This document shows positions 16,569 to 25,631 of a stretch of DNA of 64,000 bases, one piece after another. The notes beneath the pieces were generated by a model. The model was given only the letters and a program-made list of their open reading frames with translations. It ran no database searches and had not been told where the DNA came from. The DNA is from a virus. Location: IMG/VR virus record IMGVR_UViG_3300025789_001553, positions 1-64,000 of that record. One strand, 5' to 3'. Position 1 is the stretch's first letter. Every line of letters starts with the position of its first letter. A program made the translations under genes and the position numbers.

Positions 16569-18392
16569 ATGCGTTATGTTTATTTCAAACATTTAAAAAT
16601 TACTAATTTCCTGTCTGTAGGTAAAAGACCGGTAGTTGTAGATTTTAAGCCTGGACTAAATATTATTACAGGTAAAAATTATGATAAAGCTGATAGAGCG
16701 AATGGCGTTGGAAAGTCCACTATTGCTGACGCAGTGCATTTTGCTCTGTACGGTAGCACTATACGCGATCTTAAAAAAGAAAACATAGTAAACGATCAAG
16801 CACCGGATCAGTTGTGTGAAGTCGAGCTTGAATTTACTTATCAGCAAGATGGTATTAATAATGAATGTCGAGTGCTAAGAACACTTAACCCCACTAAATG
16901 TTTCTTCTTTATTAATGGTGAAGACGTTACCAGATCTGGTGTACCGCAAACTACAGAGTTGATAGTCGACACTATTAAAACCTCTTCTGAAATATTTCAG
17001 AACAGTGTTGTTATGACAATTAATACCACTGTACCTTTCATGGCACAGAAGAAGATCGAGAAACGCAAGTTTATTGAAGGCATACTTGGTTTAGAAGTGT
17101 TTAGTAATATGTTAAGTTTTGCACGCTTTGATTATAATGAAGCAAAACGCTTACTTGATATTGAAAGTACAAAAGTAGAAGAAACTAACAGATCTTTAGC
17201 AGACGCGATTAAACAAAAAGAAACTTATGAAGACACTAAAAAGAAAAGACTTGAAGTTCTATTAACACGTCAGTCTAACAATGCTAAGGAACTGGCAGGT
17301 ATAGATGAAAAGCTTAACAGTTTAGAGTCAGTAGATACAGTAGCAGAAAAGCAAATACAAGATAAGCTATCTACATTAAAAACAGCTGAAACAGCATGCG
17401 ACCGTAAAATAGCTACTATAAACAAGCTTATTACTGAAGCGGAAACACATATCAAACTTAATAATGATCGTATTAAAAAGCTAAAGAAGGTAGATAGTAA
17501 ATGCCCTCATTGCGGTAAAGACTTAGCTGAAGCTGTAAACACTCAATATGAAAAAGATAAAGCGGAGTGTCAGACTGAAATACAAAAGTACACAGAGGTT
17601 ATTGATACACAAAAGCCGCTTTTAGTAGAAGCACAAGAGCAATTAGATAAAGTTGAAAAGGCTATAGTAACAATTCAGAAGAAAATAAACGACTTTAATA
17701 TTCGTAAGAAAGAAGTAGAAAACATTAATAATCGTGTTAAGCAACTCAATGAGTGGCAATCTTCATTAGTCGTAGATATAGATCAGCTCAACAAAGACTC
17801 TAATAACTATCAAGATATTATAGATGCTATTGTTACAAGGCAAAACGAGACTAAAAAACAAATTAGCTCTTTACAAGAAAGAATAGATATAGTTGAGTCT
17901 GCTAAGTTTATTGTGGACGAAGAAGGAGTGAAGTCGTATATTGTTAAAAAGATACTACAAGTATTAAACATGCGTTTAGCACAATATTTGCGTAGACTTG
18001 AAAGCAATAGTATCGTTACATTTAACGAGTTTTTTGAAGAGACTATTACCAACGAGCGTGGAAGTCAGTGTAGCTATTTTAACTTTTCCGGTGCAGAGCG
18101 TAAAGCTATCGATCTTGCAATGTTATTTACGTTTCAAGATATCCGTAGAGCACAGGCTGATGTTTGGCTTAACTTGAGTATGTTTGATGAATTATTTGAT
18201 TCATCATTGGATGAAAAAGGTATTGAGTTAGTACTTGATATTCTTAAAGAAAGGGTAGATAATTACAATGAATCAATTTATATTATTTCTCACCGTAAAG
18301 AGAGTAAAAAATACTGTATCGGTGGTGAAATCGTATATCTTGAAAAGAAAAACGGCATAACAACAAGAACAACAACTTATGATATTTCCTAA
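16569..18392 (+). CDS. 46: Recombination endonuclease subunit gp46 (Rad50/SbcC-like ATPase)
   Basis: This SMC-type ATPase partners gp47 in end resection. Walker A is GVGKST in ANGVGKSTIAD near residue 47; a long coiled coil (about 190-450) is broken by a zinc hook CPHCGKDL at about residues 314-321; the signature motif FSGAERKAIDLAM and Walker B VWLNLSMFDELFD follow near residues 505-545. The 607 residues are longer than T4 gp46 (560). A promoter-like TATTATAC lies about 14 nt before the ATG. It is separated from gp47 by the glycosyltransferase island. Confidence 0.92.
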   Translation: MRYVYFKHLKITNFLSVGKRPVVVDFKPGLNIITGKNYDKADRANGVGKSTIADAVHFALYGSTIRDLKKENIVNDQAPDQLCEVELEFTYQQDGINNECRVLRTLNPTKCFFFINGEDVTRSGVPQTTELIVDTIKTSSEIFQNSVVMTINTTVPFMAQKKIEKRKFIEGILGLEVFSNMLSFARFDYNEAKRLLDIESTKVEETNRSLADAIKQKETYEDTKKKRLEVLLTRQSNNAKELAGIDEKLNSLESVDTVAEKQIQDKLSTLKTAETACDRKIATINKLITEAETHIKLNNDRIKKLKKVDSKCPHCGKDLAEAVNTQYEKDKAECQTEIQKYTEVIDTQKPLLVEAQEQLDKVEKAIVTIQKKINDFNIRKKEVENINNRVKQLNEWQSSLVVDIDQLNKDSNNYQDIIDAIVTRQNETKKQISSLQERIDIVESAKFIVDEEGVKSYIVKKILQVLNMRLAQYLRRLESNSIVTFNEFFEETITNERGSQCSYFNFSGAERKAIDLAMLFTFQDIRRAQADVWLNLSMFDELFDSSLDEKGIELVLDILKERVDNYNESIYIISHRKESKKYCIGGEIVYLEKKNGITTRTTTYDIS

Positions 18393-19542
18393 TAACGGCT
18401 TAGTAATCGGTGCACCGCAAATGCCTCTTGGGGCACCTGCTTTTGGTAGCCCGGTGGTTGATACACCACTTCCAGTAATGGAGACACCAGGTGGTATGAA
18501 ACGTGCAGTGAGTTTTGCTGCAGACCATCAAGGTTGTGGTTTCTGGCGTATGCATTGGCCTGAATCAGTTATTAATGCACATCAATTAGGTATTATTAAT
18601 AACAATAACTTTATGATTTTACAGGAGAACTTCTATCAAGGTATTTCTTCTGTAAGAATACAAAGACAAGTTACCCCCACTCAATTACAATTTGTAAAGT
18701 TCTTAAAGAGTATTTCAGAAAAAACTAATAATTTTAAGATATATTATGAAATTGACGATGTAATATTTCCTGAAGATATTCCTTTATATAATAAGGCTCG
18801 TGAAGCATTTGTTGATCCAAGTATTGGTAAAACCGCTATCGAGATAATGCAGCTATGTGATGGCATTACTGCTCCAACTGAGTATATGGCTAAGTATTAT
18901 CAGGAGAAGTCAGGTGTACCTGGTATTGTATTGCCTAACTATATGCCGAAGTTCTGGATGGATAGGTTTTATAATAAGACTAAGATATCAGAAAATTACG
19001 AAACCAACAAGCGCCGACCACGTATTGGTTATATCGGTAGCCCTACACATTTTAATGTTGCAGGGGTGCCTGGAATTAAAGACGATTTCGGTGATATATT
19101 GGATGTCATTAAGAAAACAGTCAAGCAGTTTAAATGGGTATTAATGGGCGGTTGCCCACAAGAGCTTGCAGACTATGTACGTAGTGGTGATATAGAGTAT
19201 ATTGGTTGGACGAAACTCTGGGATTATCCCTATGCATTCAATGCTTTAAACGTTAATATGGTAATAGCTCCATTACAGAATAATAGGTTTAATTTAGCTA
19301 AAGCCAATATTAAACACATTGAAGCTGGTGCATTAGGTATACCTTGTGTTTGTCAAAACTTAGAACCATATAAAAACGCTCCATTGAGATTTGATACAGC
19401 AGATGAAATGGTAAGTGTTATCAAGAAAACATTAAGTGATCGCCGTACATATCTAACCGAATCGGATATTGCTCGTAAAAATGCTACAAAATATTGGTTA
19501 GAAGACCATATAGATGAGTATTGCAAAGTATATTTCTCTTGA
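18379..19542 (+). CDS. GT-B glycosyltransferase (GT4-like)
   Basis: The 387-residue product has an N-terminal Gly/Pro-rich leader, then a GT-B layout: DHQGCGFWRMHWPES; YYEIDDVIFPEDIP near residue 122; GITAPTEYMAKYY; IGYIGSPTHF; WVLMGGCPQEL; and the donor-binding C-terminal part with NRFNLAKANIKHIEAGALGIPCV, the usual E-x7-E-like region. It overlaps gp46 by 14 nt and lies just before gp43, so a second sugar gene is placed within the replication cluster. The substrate is not known. Confidence 0.8.
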   Translation: MIFPNNGLVIGAPQMPLGAPAFGSPVVDTPLPVMETPGGMKRAVSFAADHQGCGFWRMHWPESVINAHQLGIINNNNFMILQENFYQGISSVRIQRQVTPTQLQFVKFLKSISEKTNNFKIYYEIDDVIFPEDIPLYNKAREAFVDPSIGKTAIEIMQLCDGITAPTEYMAKYYQEKSGVPGIVLPNYMPKFWMDRFYNKTKISENYETNKRRPRIGYIGSPTHFNVAGVPGIKDDFGDILDVIKKTVKQFKWVLMGGCPQELADYVRSGDIEYIGWTKLWDYPYAFNALNVNMVIAPLQNNRFNLAKANIKHIEAGALGIPCVCQNLEPYKNAPLRFDTADEMVSVIKKTLSDRRTYLTESDIARKNATKYWLEDHIDEYCKVYFS

Positions 19543-19574
19543 TATTTTTGTGGAAGGTCACATAATAATGACCT

Positions 19575-22139
19575 GTGTATCGTAACATTTATTACAGTCA
19601 ACGAGATAGTATGTGTCATCTCTTTACGTGGGATGAGAATGGTAAGCGTGTAATCAAAAAAACACCTTATCAGCCTTATTTTTATGTAGAGACAAATGCT
19701 GAAACAGCTGATGCTTTATCTATCTTTAATACTAAGTTAAAGAAAAAAGTATTTAAGAGTAACTTTGATCGTAATAAAGCTGCACAAGACGGCGCCATTA
19801 AACGTCTATATCACAATATTCAGGTAGAGCAACAATTTCTTATTGAGCAGTTTAAAGACGAATACGAAAAACCTGAGTTTTCTGCTAACCCATTAAAGGT
19901 TTGCTTTCTTGATATCGAAGTTTATTCACCGGATGAGTTCCCTGAAGCTAAGGATGCAAAGCATCCTATCAATCTGTTAACTATATATGATAACCTTTCT
20001 GAACACTTTTATACCTGGGGTTGTAAGCCTTATACTCCGACTCGTGATAACGTTATATACACTCAATGCACAAGTGAATATAACCTTTTAGAAAAGTTTT
20101 TAGAGTTCTGGGAAAGCGGTTATTACCCTGATATACTATCAGGGTGGAATACAGACTTTTTCGACTTCCCTTATTTAATTAACCGTATTAATAACTTATT
20201 AGGAGAAGACGCAGCTAAGAGGTTATCCCCAGTAAAAAGTCTTTGGTGTCGTAAAGGTATCTTTGTTAAAGGTCAAGAGTTAGATCGTTGGTATATTCAT
20301 GGTATATCTGCAATGGATTATCTCGAAGTGTACAGAGGTTTTGCTCGCGGTTTGTTAGAGTCGTATGCACTAAACTTTGTGGCACAACACGAATTAGGTG
20401 AAGGTAAATTAGCTATCAACGCTACCAACTTAGCTTCTCTATCTGAAAACGACTGGAATAACTTTGTAGATTATAATATTCAAGACGTTGACCTGTTAGT
20501 ACGAATGGAAAAGAAACTGCAATTCTTTAAGATTATTCGTATGTTAGCTTACAAAGGACTAACCTCGTTTGAAGCAGCTTTAGGTAAAGTTTCTATTGTT
20601 ACCGGGTGCGTTGCACTACAAGCATATAAACACGGTATGGTTATACCAACATTCGTTGAAGGACCTCTACGCGAGGAAATTCAGGGTGGTTTCGTAAGAG
20701 AACCAGAAAGAGGCCTACAAAAGTCTATAGTAAGTTATGACGCTAACTCACTATACCCTAATACCATTATTACCTTGAATATATCCCCGGAGACTAAGTT
20801 CGGTAAAATAGTTAGTAAGAGTGATACTGAAGTGGTTATTCGTTACGGTAATAACAAAGAGCAGCCACTATCGCATGAAAAGTTTATACAGTTTATGCAG
20901 GTTGAAAAACTTGCTCTATCTAAAGCAAATGTACTATACACGCAAAAGAAAAAAGGTGTGGTGCCTGCATTAATTGATGGGCTGTATAAAGAGCGTGTAA
21001 CCAATAAAAATCAGTACGTCGAATTTAAAAAGAAACTAAGTAAGTTAACTACAGATACAGATGAGTACAAAACGTGTAAGTTTAATATGGAACGAGCTGA
21101 CACCATTCAGCACGTTATCAAAATTCTTCTTAACTCCATTTACGGTGTTTTTGCTAATAAGTTTAGCCCTATTTGCGATAGTGATCACGCCGGTAGCATT
21201 ACTCTTACTGGTCAGTCAGTGGTTAAGCAAGCAAGTGATATCATTGATCAATACGCTAAGGAAAGGTTTGGCTACACTGGTAAATCGTTAACTATATATA
21301 ACGATACGGATAGTACTCACGTTACTATTCAACCTTTATTAGATCAAATGAAGTTAAACATATTAACTGAAAACAAGGTTAATAAAGAAGGTTTAAAGTT
21401 CATTGATGACGAATTAGGTGTATATCTTAACGAACATATTAAACAATGGGCTAAAGATAAACTCAACTCAATAGACCCACGCTATTTCTTCAAACGTGAA
21501 TCTATCTGTGATGTAGGAGTATACCTTGAAAAGAAACGCTACATTATACATGTATTAAATGACGAAGGTGCAGATGTTAGTAAGTTTAAATATGTTGGTG
21601 TTGAAATTGCACGTTCTACTACCCCTAAGAAAGCTAAAGAACTAATTAAAAAGGTTATTGAGAATAGCTTATTAGTACAAGATCAAAATAAAGCAAACAC
21701 TATTTATAGAGACGTTTATGATGGGTTTAAATCATTATCTATTGACGATGTAGCTATTAGAGGTGGTTTAAGTGATTTAGAAAAACATGAAGTACGTTCA
21801 GAAGGGTTTAAAATAGCTAAAGGTACACCTAATCATGTCAAAGGAGCTATTTGGTATAACATGCTATTAAAACATAGAGGGTTAGAAACAAAGTACGAAC
21901 GCATTACTTCAGGTGGTAAGGTAAAGAAGATTTATATTGCGCCTAACAGGTATAATATTGATACTCTTTGCTACCCTGTTAGTTTTCCACCAGAATTAAA
22001 CGATTTTCAAGTTGATTATGAAGAAATGTTCGATACAATTATAGTACCTCCAGTAAAAGCAGTTTATGAAGCTCTTAACTGGCAGTTACCACAAGTAAAC
22101 AATCAAGCACAAACAGACTTATTTGACCTATTCACATGA
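19575..22139 (+). CDS. 43: Family B DNA polymerase, T4 gp43-like
   Basis: This is the replicative polymerase with proofreading exonuclease. Exonuclease motifs: FLDIEVYSPDEF near residue 110, GWNTDFFDFPYL near 190, and YNIQDVDLL. Polymerase motifs: motif A SYDANSLYPNTIITLN, motif B KILLNSIYGVFANK, motif C YNDTDSTHVTI. The last residues, QTDLFDLFT, are a clamp-binding PIP-like end for gp45. The start is a GTG at 19575 (product MYRNIYYSQRDS); no suitable ATG exists. It overlaps the downstream dpdA by 4 nt, so polymerase and modification genes are translationally coupled. Confidence 0.93.
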   Translation: MYRNIYYSQRDSMCHLFTWDENGKRVIKKTPYQPYFYVETNAETADALSIFNTKLKKKVFKSNFDRNKAAQDGAIKRLYHNIQVEQQFLIEQFKDEYEKPEFSANPLKVCFLDIEVYSPDEFPEAKDAKHPINLLTIYDNLSEHFYTWGCKPYTPTRDNVIYTQCTSEYNLLEKFLEFWESGYYPDILSGWNTDFFDFPYLINRINNLLGEDAAKRLSPVKSLWCRKGIFVKGQELDRWYIHGISAMDYLEVYRGFARGLLESYALNFVAQHELGEGKLAINATNLASLSENDWNNFVDYNIQDVDLLVRMEKKLQFFKIIRMLAYKGLTSFEAALGKVSIVTGCVALQAYKHGMVIPTFVEGPLREEIQGGFVREPERGLQKSIVSYDANSLYPNTIITLNISPETKFGKIVSKSDTEVVIRYGNNKEQPLSHEKFIQFMQVEKLALSKANVLYTQKKKGVVPALIDGLYKERVTNKNQYVEFKKKLSKLTTDTDEYKTCKFNMERADTIQHVIKILLNSIYGVFANKFSPICDSDHAGSITLTGQSVVKQASDIIDQYAKERFGYTGKSLTIYNDTDSTHVTIQPLLDQMKLNILTENKVNKEGLKFIDDELGVYLNEHIKQWAKDKLNSIDPRYFFKRESICDVGVYLEKKRYIIHVLNDEGADVSKFKYVGVEIARSTTPKKAKELIKKVIENSLLVQDQNKANTIYRDVYDGFKSLSIDDVAIRGGLSDLEKHEVRSEGFKIAKGTPNHVKGAIWYNMLLKHRGLETKYERITSGGKVKKIYIAPNRYNIDTLCYPVSFPPELNDFQVDYEEMFDTIIVPPVKAVYEALNWQLPQVNNQAQTDLFDLFT

Positions 22140-22942
22140 TTAAAATATCTCACGAATCTCCTTTAAGTATGCTCGAGATCTCTCGTACATACAACGATTA
22201 CTGCTACGCTTTAGTGCACCTCTTCGAAACTCACCCAGAATATTACAAGTTCTTTGAAGATAGTGTTAAAATGGGTAGACATGTCTTATTAGATAATTCT
22301 ATCTTTGAATTAGGTGAATCTTTTAATCCTAAACGCTATGCTTATTGGATTCAAAGACTTAACCCTACAGAGTATATCATACCAGACGTATTGGAGGATT
22401 GTAATGGTACAATTGAGTCTGCTAAGAAATGCTTATGGAGAGAATGGGACTTTGTTAACGATTCTAAAACTATCGGCGTGGTACAAGGTAAAACTTATGC
22501 TGAATTAGTTAAATGTTATGTAACTTTAGATCAAGAAATTGATGTAGATAAGTTAGCTATTTCATTTGACTATTCTTATTATCTCAAACTATTTCCGCAC
22601 CCTAACAAATGGGTATCTTATATGATGGGTAGAGTAATGACTCTTAATCAATTAATGAATGATGGTATTATTAATAAAGATAAAACTCATCATTTATTAG
22701 GCTGTGCACACCCAAGAGAATTTAGTTTTTATCAAGGACCTGAATATAATTGGATTGAAACATTAGATACATCATCTCCTATTGTTCACGGTATTAAAAG
22801 AGTAAGATACTCTAATGCTATTGGTAACTGGAAAAAGGAGTCTACTAAGCTTGTAGATCTTTTAGATGTAATACCGGATGCAATGCAAGAAAAAATCATT
22901 GCAAATAATTTAATTGAGTTTAGAAACTACGTTAATGGATGA
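22136..22942 (+). CDS. dpdA: DpdA-like DNA guanine transglycosylase
   Basis: This TGT-fold enzyme would swap guanine in DNA for a 7-deazaguanine base. Key segments: LLDNSIFELGES with D53 where tRNA TGT has DSGGFQ; PTEYIIPDVLED (77-88) where TGT has its conserved Asp region; GVVQG at 114-118 (TGT GIVQGG); HHLLGCAHP (185-193); and ETLDTSSPIVHG with D211 at the expected nucleophile position (TGT FDCVxPTR). The 268 residues are shorter than bacterial TGT (about 375), as in phage DpdA proteins. It is coupled to gp43 and followed by a formyltransferase and queF. I cannot tell which DpdA subfamily it belongs to. Confidence 0.82.
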   Translation: MIKISHESPLSMLEISRTYNDYCYALVHLFETHPEYYKFFEDSVKMGRHVLLDNSIFELGESFNPKRYAYWIQRLNPTEYIIPDVLEDCNGTIESAKKCLWREWDFVNDSKTIGVVQGKTYAELVKCYVTLDQEIDVDKLAISFDYSYYLKLFPHPNKWVSYMMGRVMTLNQLMNDGIINKDKTHHLLGCAHPREFSFYQGPEYNWIETLDTSSPIVHGIKRVRYSNAIGNWKKESTKLVDLLDVIPDAMQEKIIANNLIEFRNYVNG

Positions 22943-23169
22943 CAACGTTAGAAGCTATAACTAATTCCGTCCATGCTAATTATCCCCACCTCCTGGCAAA
23001 TAATATTTCTATTAGGGATTATTGTTTTTGGGATTGTATTCGTAATTGTGAAATCCCTGTAAGAGAGTTAACCGAAGTTAAACCTTACCTAATAAAACAC
23101 GGTATTATTGACTTTACACTTGTAATTTTCTTTAGTGATAATACAATAGGTTATCGCTTAAAAATATGA
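22939..23169 (+). CDS. Unknown 76-residue protein between dpdA and the formyltransferase
   Basis: This protein is not recognised. It is coupled on both sides by 4-nt overlaps, so it is made with DpdA and the formyltransferase. It starts MTTLEAITNSVHANYPHLL and contains several Cys/Trp residues (YCFWDCIRNCEIP) and a hydrophobic strand FTLVIFFSDNTIGYRL. The conserved place in a modification operon makes a helper role possible, but there is no motif evidence. Confidence 0.6.
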   Translation: MTTLEAITNSVHANYPHLLANNISIRDYCFWDCIRNCEIPVRELTEVKPYLIKHGIIDFTLVIFFSDNTIGYRLKI

Positions 23170-23744
23170 AACGTACCCTAATATGGAAAACCTTTTTCTC
23201 TCAGAGCGGATCTGAGATATACGAGATATCTAAAAATATTGGTAGGTTTCCGGATGCAATCATAACTAATAAAAGCTTCGAAGACATGGATAAGATTAAT
23301 CCTGATCTCTTAGAAAAGTGTTTTGATCGTTTTATTTTCTTACCTAAGAAACCAACAGTAGAAGAATATAGAGAAGCTATAAGGAACGCTGATATAATTA
23401 CCCTTCACGGCTATCTTCGTATATTACCGCCACAGATCTGCGGTAGGTTCAAGATATACAACGGACATCCAGGTCTTATAACTAAGTTTCCTGAACTAAA
23501 AGGTAAAGACCCACAAGCTAAAGTATGGTATAAACATTTTGAAAAACCTTATAAACTACACGGGCACGTTATTCACGAAGTTATACCAGAAGTAGATGCT
23601 GGTAGAGTGATATCCGAAAAAGAGTTCTTTAGTAACAATATCTATAACGAGTTTAACAGTTTAAACGAATATATTGGTAGACTACATAAATTAGCAATCG
23701 AAAATTGGGTTGGCTTTATGCGCAAAAGCCTATTAAATAAATAA
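23166..23744 (+). CDS. Formyltransferase-fold protein, candidate DpdN (dPreQ1 formyltransferase)
   Basis: The 192-residue product has the folate-dependent formyltransferase (PurN/GART) active-site pattern: IYNGHPGLITKFPEL gives N99 and H101 (PurN N106/H108), HGHVIH at 132-137, and EVDAGRVIS gives D144 (PurN D144). PurN makes formyl-GAR in purine synthesis. Its place one gene after dpdA and two before queF instead fits the predicted role of DpdN, formylation of the preQ1 aminomethyl group to give 7-(formylamino)methyl-7-deazaguanine. No other purine synthesis gene is near. Family confident, function inferred. Confidence 0.75.
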   Translation: MKRTLIWKTFFSQSGSEIYEISKNIGRFPDAIITNKSFEDMDKINPDLLEKCFDRFIFLPKKPTVEEYREAIRNADIITLHGYLRILPPQICGRFKIYNGHPGLITKFPELKGKDPQAKVWYKHFEKPYKLHGHVIHEVIPEVDAGRVISEKEFFSNNIYNEFNSLNEYIGRLHKLAIENWVGFMRKSLLNK

Positions 23745-23747
23745 CTT

Positions 23748-24326
23748 ATGAGATCAAATTATAAAGCTGCAATCTGTGGTGCTCATTCACAAGGCAAAAC
23801 TACTTTGGTTAAAGCTCTAAAAGAGAATGCTAATCTTACAAGTGATTATCATTTTAGTTTTAGAACTAATTTAACAAGAGGTTTAAAAGATCTTAATGTA
23901 CCTATTAATGAAGGTGGTACCTCTTTAACTCAATATCTGGTAATGTCTCGTCATTTAGAGTATGGTTTAACTCCAGGTAACTGGATCTTAGATAGAGGTG
24001 CTTTAGATGGGATTGCATATACAACTTATTTTTATGAAAAAGGACAAGTACATAAAGATGTTTATCAAGCTGCTTTAGTTGTATACGAAGAAATGTTAAG
24101 GACTTATGATAAGATTTTTTATGTTGTACCTGAACTTAGTATCAAAGAAGACGGAGAAAGAAGTACAGGTAAAGAGTTTTTTGATGGTGTTGTAAATCAA
24201 TTTGATTTTTATCTTAAACATCATTCAATGCCTGCTGATAAACTTGTTTATGTAATGGGATCATTAGAAGACAGAACTAAAATTGTAATTGATAATATAA
24301 AGAAAGATTTTACCAATGAGTTATAA
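23748..24326 (+). CDS. AAA_28/NadR-like P-loop kinase
   Basis: The 192-residue protein has a Walker A GAHSQGKTT at about residues 11-19, ILDRGALDGIAYTTYF near residue 81 (nucleoside-binding DR of NadR/AAA_28 kinases) and an EDR segment near the C-terminus. It may phosphorylate a nucleoside or nucleotide. It lies inside the dpdA-queF operon. Its relative at 3235 lies next to queE/queD, so both modification loci carry such a gene. The substrate is unknown. Confidence 0.72.
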   Translation: MRSNYKAAICGAHSQGKTTLVKALKENANLTSDYHFSFRTNLTRGLKDLNVPINEGGTSLTQYLVMSRHLEYGLTPGNWILDRGALDGIAYTTYFYEKGQVHKDVYQAALVVYEEMLRTYDKIFYVVPELSIKEDGERSTGKEFFDGVVNQFDFYLKHHSMPADKLVYVMGSLEDRTKIVIDNIKKDFTNEL

Positions 24327-25236
24327 TACTAATAATATTGACAAAGTACTTGGTCAGAGAGTTGATTCTCCTACCACCTACACGCCTGAGATTTTAGTGC
24401 GTGAAGAACGCCAACGTAATCGTACCTATTTAGGTTTACAGAACGATTCTTTACCATTCGTAGGTTACGATATTTGGAACGGTTATGAATGTAGTGCATT
24501 AACAGATAATGGTTTACCAGTTACATGCGTAGCTAAGGTAATTTATTCTGCTACTAATGATTTCATTGTTGAATCTAAATCAATGAAGCTTTACTGGAAC
24601 TCATTTAACATGCAAAAGATGGGTAAGAATACTAAAGAAGTACTTAAGAACATTAAGCAAACAGCTTCTAAGGACTTATCTCTATTATTAGAAACTGATG
24701 TTAAAGTAGAGCTATTTCCACAAATTATAGATATTACTACTGAAGAAGCGCGTAATGTTTGGCTCGGAGATTATAATCCGCAGTCATGGTTAGCTCTCGA
24801 AAAGATTAAAAGTGCTGAAAAGGTTAAATTTACAGTGTTTAACGAGAATGCTGATCTTTTAGTTGCAAACGACGCTGAAGTGTCTAAACCTCATTTCTAT
24901 ATGAGTACTTTATTACGTTCTAACTGTAAGATTACTAAGCAGCCAGATTCTGGTGATATCTTTATTTATTATAAAGGTGATAAAGAAGTAACAGAACAAT
25001 CCTTATTAGAGTGGATCGTATCATTCCGTAATGAATGTCATTTCCATGAAGAAATATGTGAAGCTGCTTATAAACGTTTATGGGACTTGTTACAACCAGA
25101 AGAGCTTATGGTGACTTGTTTCTATGCTCGTCGTGGTGGTTGGGATATTGTTCCTACTCGCGCATCAAATAAAAAATTACTTGATCAAAATCTTATCAAC
25201 ATAAAGTTCCCGTACTTTAAATTTCCTCGTCAATAA
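24316..25236 (+). CDS. queF: QueF, NADPH-dependent preQ0 reductase (preQ1-forming)
   Basis: QueF reduces the nitrile of preQ0 to the amine of preQ1 in two NADPH steps. The 306-residue length and layout match the long (E. coli-type) form: DSLPFVGYDIWNGYECS at 44-60; the QueF motif ESKSMKLYWNSFN at 86-98; and the catalytic pair in SNCKITKQPDSGD, where C204 and D211 keep the seven-residue spacing of E. coli C190/D197. FHE at 243-245 and YARRGGWDIVP near 270-280 complete the substrate site. Overlaps the kinase by 11 nt. Its presence means the phage makes preQ1, not just preQ0. Confidence 0.92.
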   Translation: MSYNTNNIDKVLGQRVDSPTTYTPEILVREERQRNRTYLGLQNDSLPFVGYDIWNGYECSALTDNGLPVTCVAKVIYSATNDFIVESKSMKLYWNSFNMQKMGKNTKEVLKNIKQTASKDLSLLLETDVKVELFPQIIDITTEEARNVWLGDYNPQSWLALEKIKSAEKVKFTVFNENADLLVANDAEVSKPHFYMSTLLRSNCKITKQPDSGDIFIYYKGDKEVTEQSLLEWIVSFRNECHFHEEICEAAYKRLWDLLQPEELMVTCFYARRGGWDIVPTRASNKKLLDQNLINIKFPYFKFPRQ

Positions 25237-25272
25237 ACTTGATTATAATAAAAACTATATTAATATAACTAT

Positions 25273-25623
25273 ATGAACCCAGATCAAATCATTGTATTCC
25301 TTGATAACATACAACGCACTATTGTTGCTACATACGTAAGCGATGATAAAAATAGTATCGTTGTTAGTAAACCTGCAATCTTGAATGTTACACCTTCTCA
25401 AGATAAAAAACTACAAGTACAACTCTATCCTTTAATGTTTAGAGAATTTTTTGCAGATCGTGACGTATTCCCAACCTGGACATACAGTAAATCCCAGATC
25501 GTTTTAGCAGGTAATTTAAACCTTGAAGCAAATCTTACAGCACAGTATGTAGAGATGTTTAAGATTACTAAAAACGAACCTGCTCCAACTATTAAGCTAT
25601 TTGACGCAGACGATAATAGCTAA
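25273..25623 (+). CDS. Unknown 116-residue protein (possible Sm-like small beta fold)
   Basis: This protein is not confidently recognised. It is short, rich in beta-prone residues (IIVFLDNIQRTIVATYVS, SIVVSKPAILNVTP, KLQVQLYPLMFREFF) with an acidic end. Similar small beta proteins beside uvsX in T4-like genomes are sometimes called Sm-like, but I cannot confirm that here. It has its own AT-rich upstream region with TTGATTATAATA at about 25240 and precedes uvsX by 8 nt. Confidence 0.5.
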   Translation: MNPDQIIVFLDNIQRTIVATYVSDDKNSIVVSKPAILNVTPSQDKKLQVQLYPLMFREFFADRDVFPTWTYSKSQIVLAGNLNLEANLTAQYVEMFKITKNEPAPTIKLFDADDNS

Positions 25624-25631
25624 TACAAAAT

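Noticed and set aside
23166-23744. PurN of purine biosynthesis
   Set aside because: The catalytic residues allow it, but no other purine gene is near and the dpdA/queF setting fits a base-modifying role better; kept as an alternative only.
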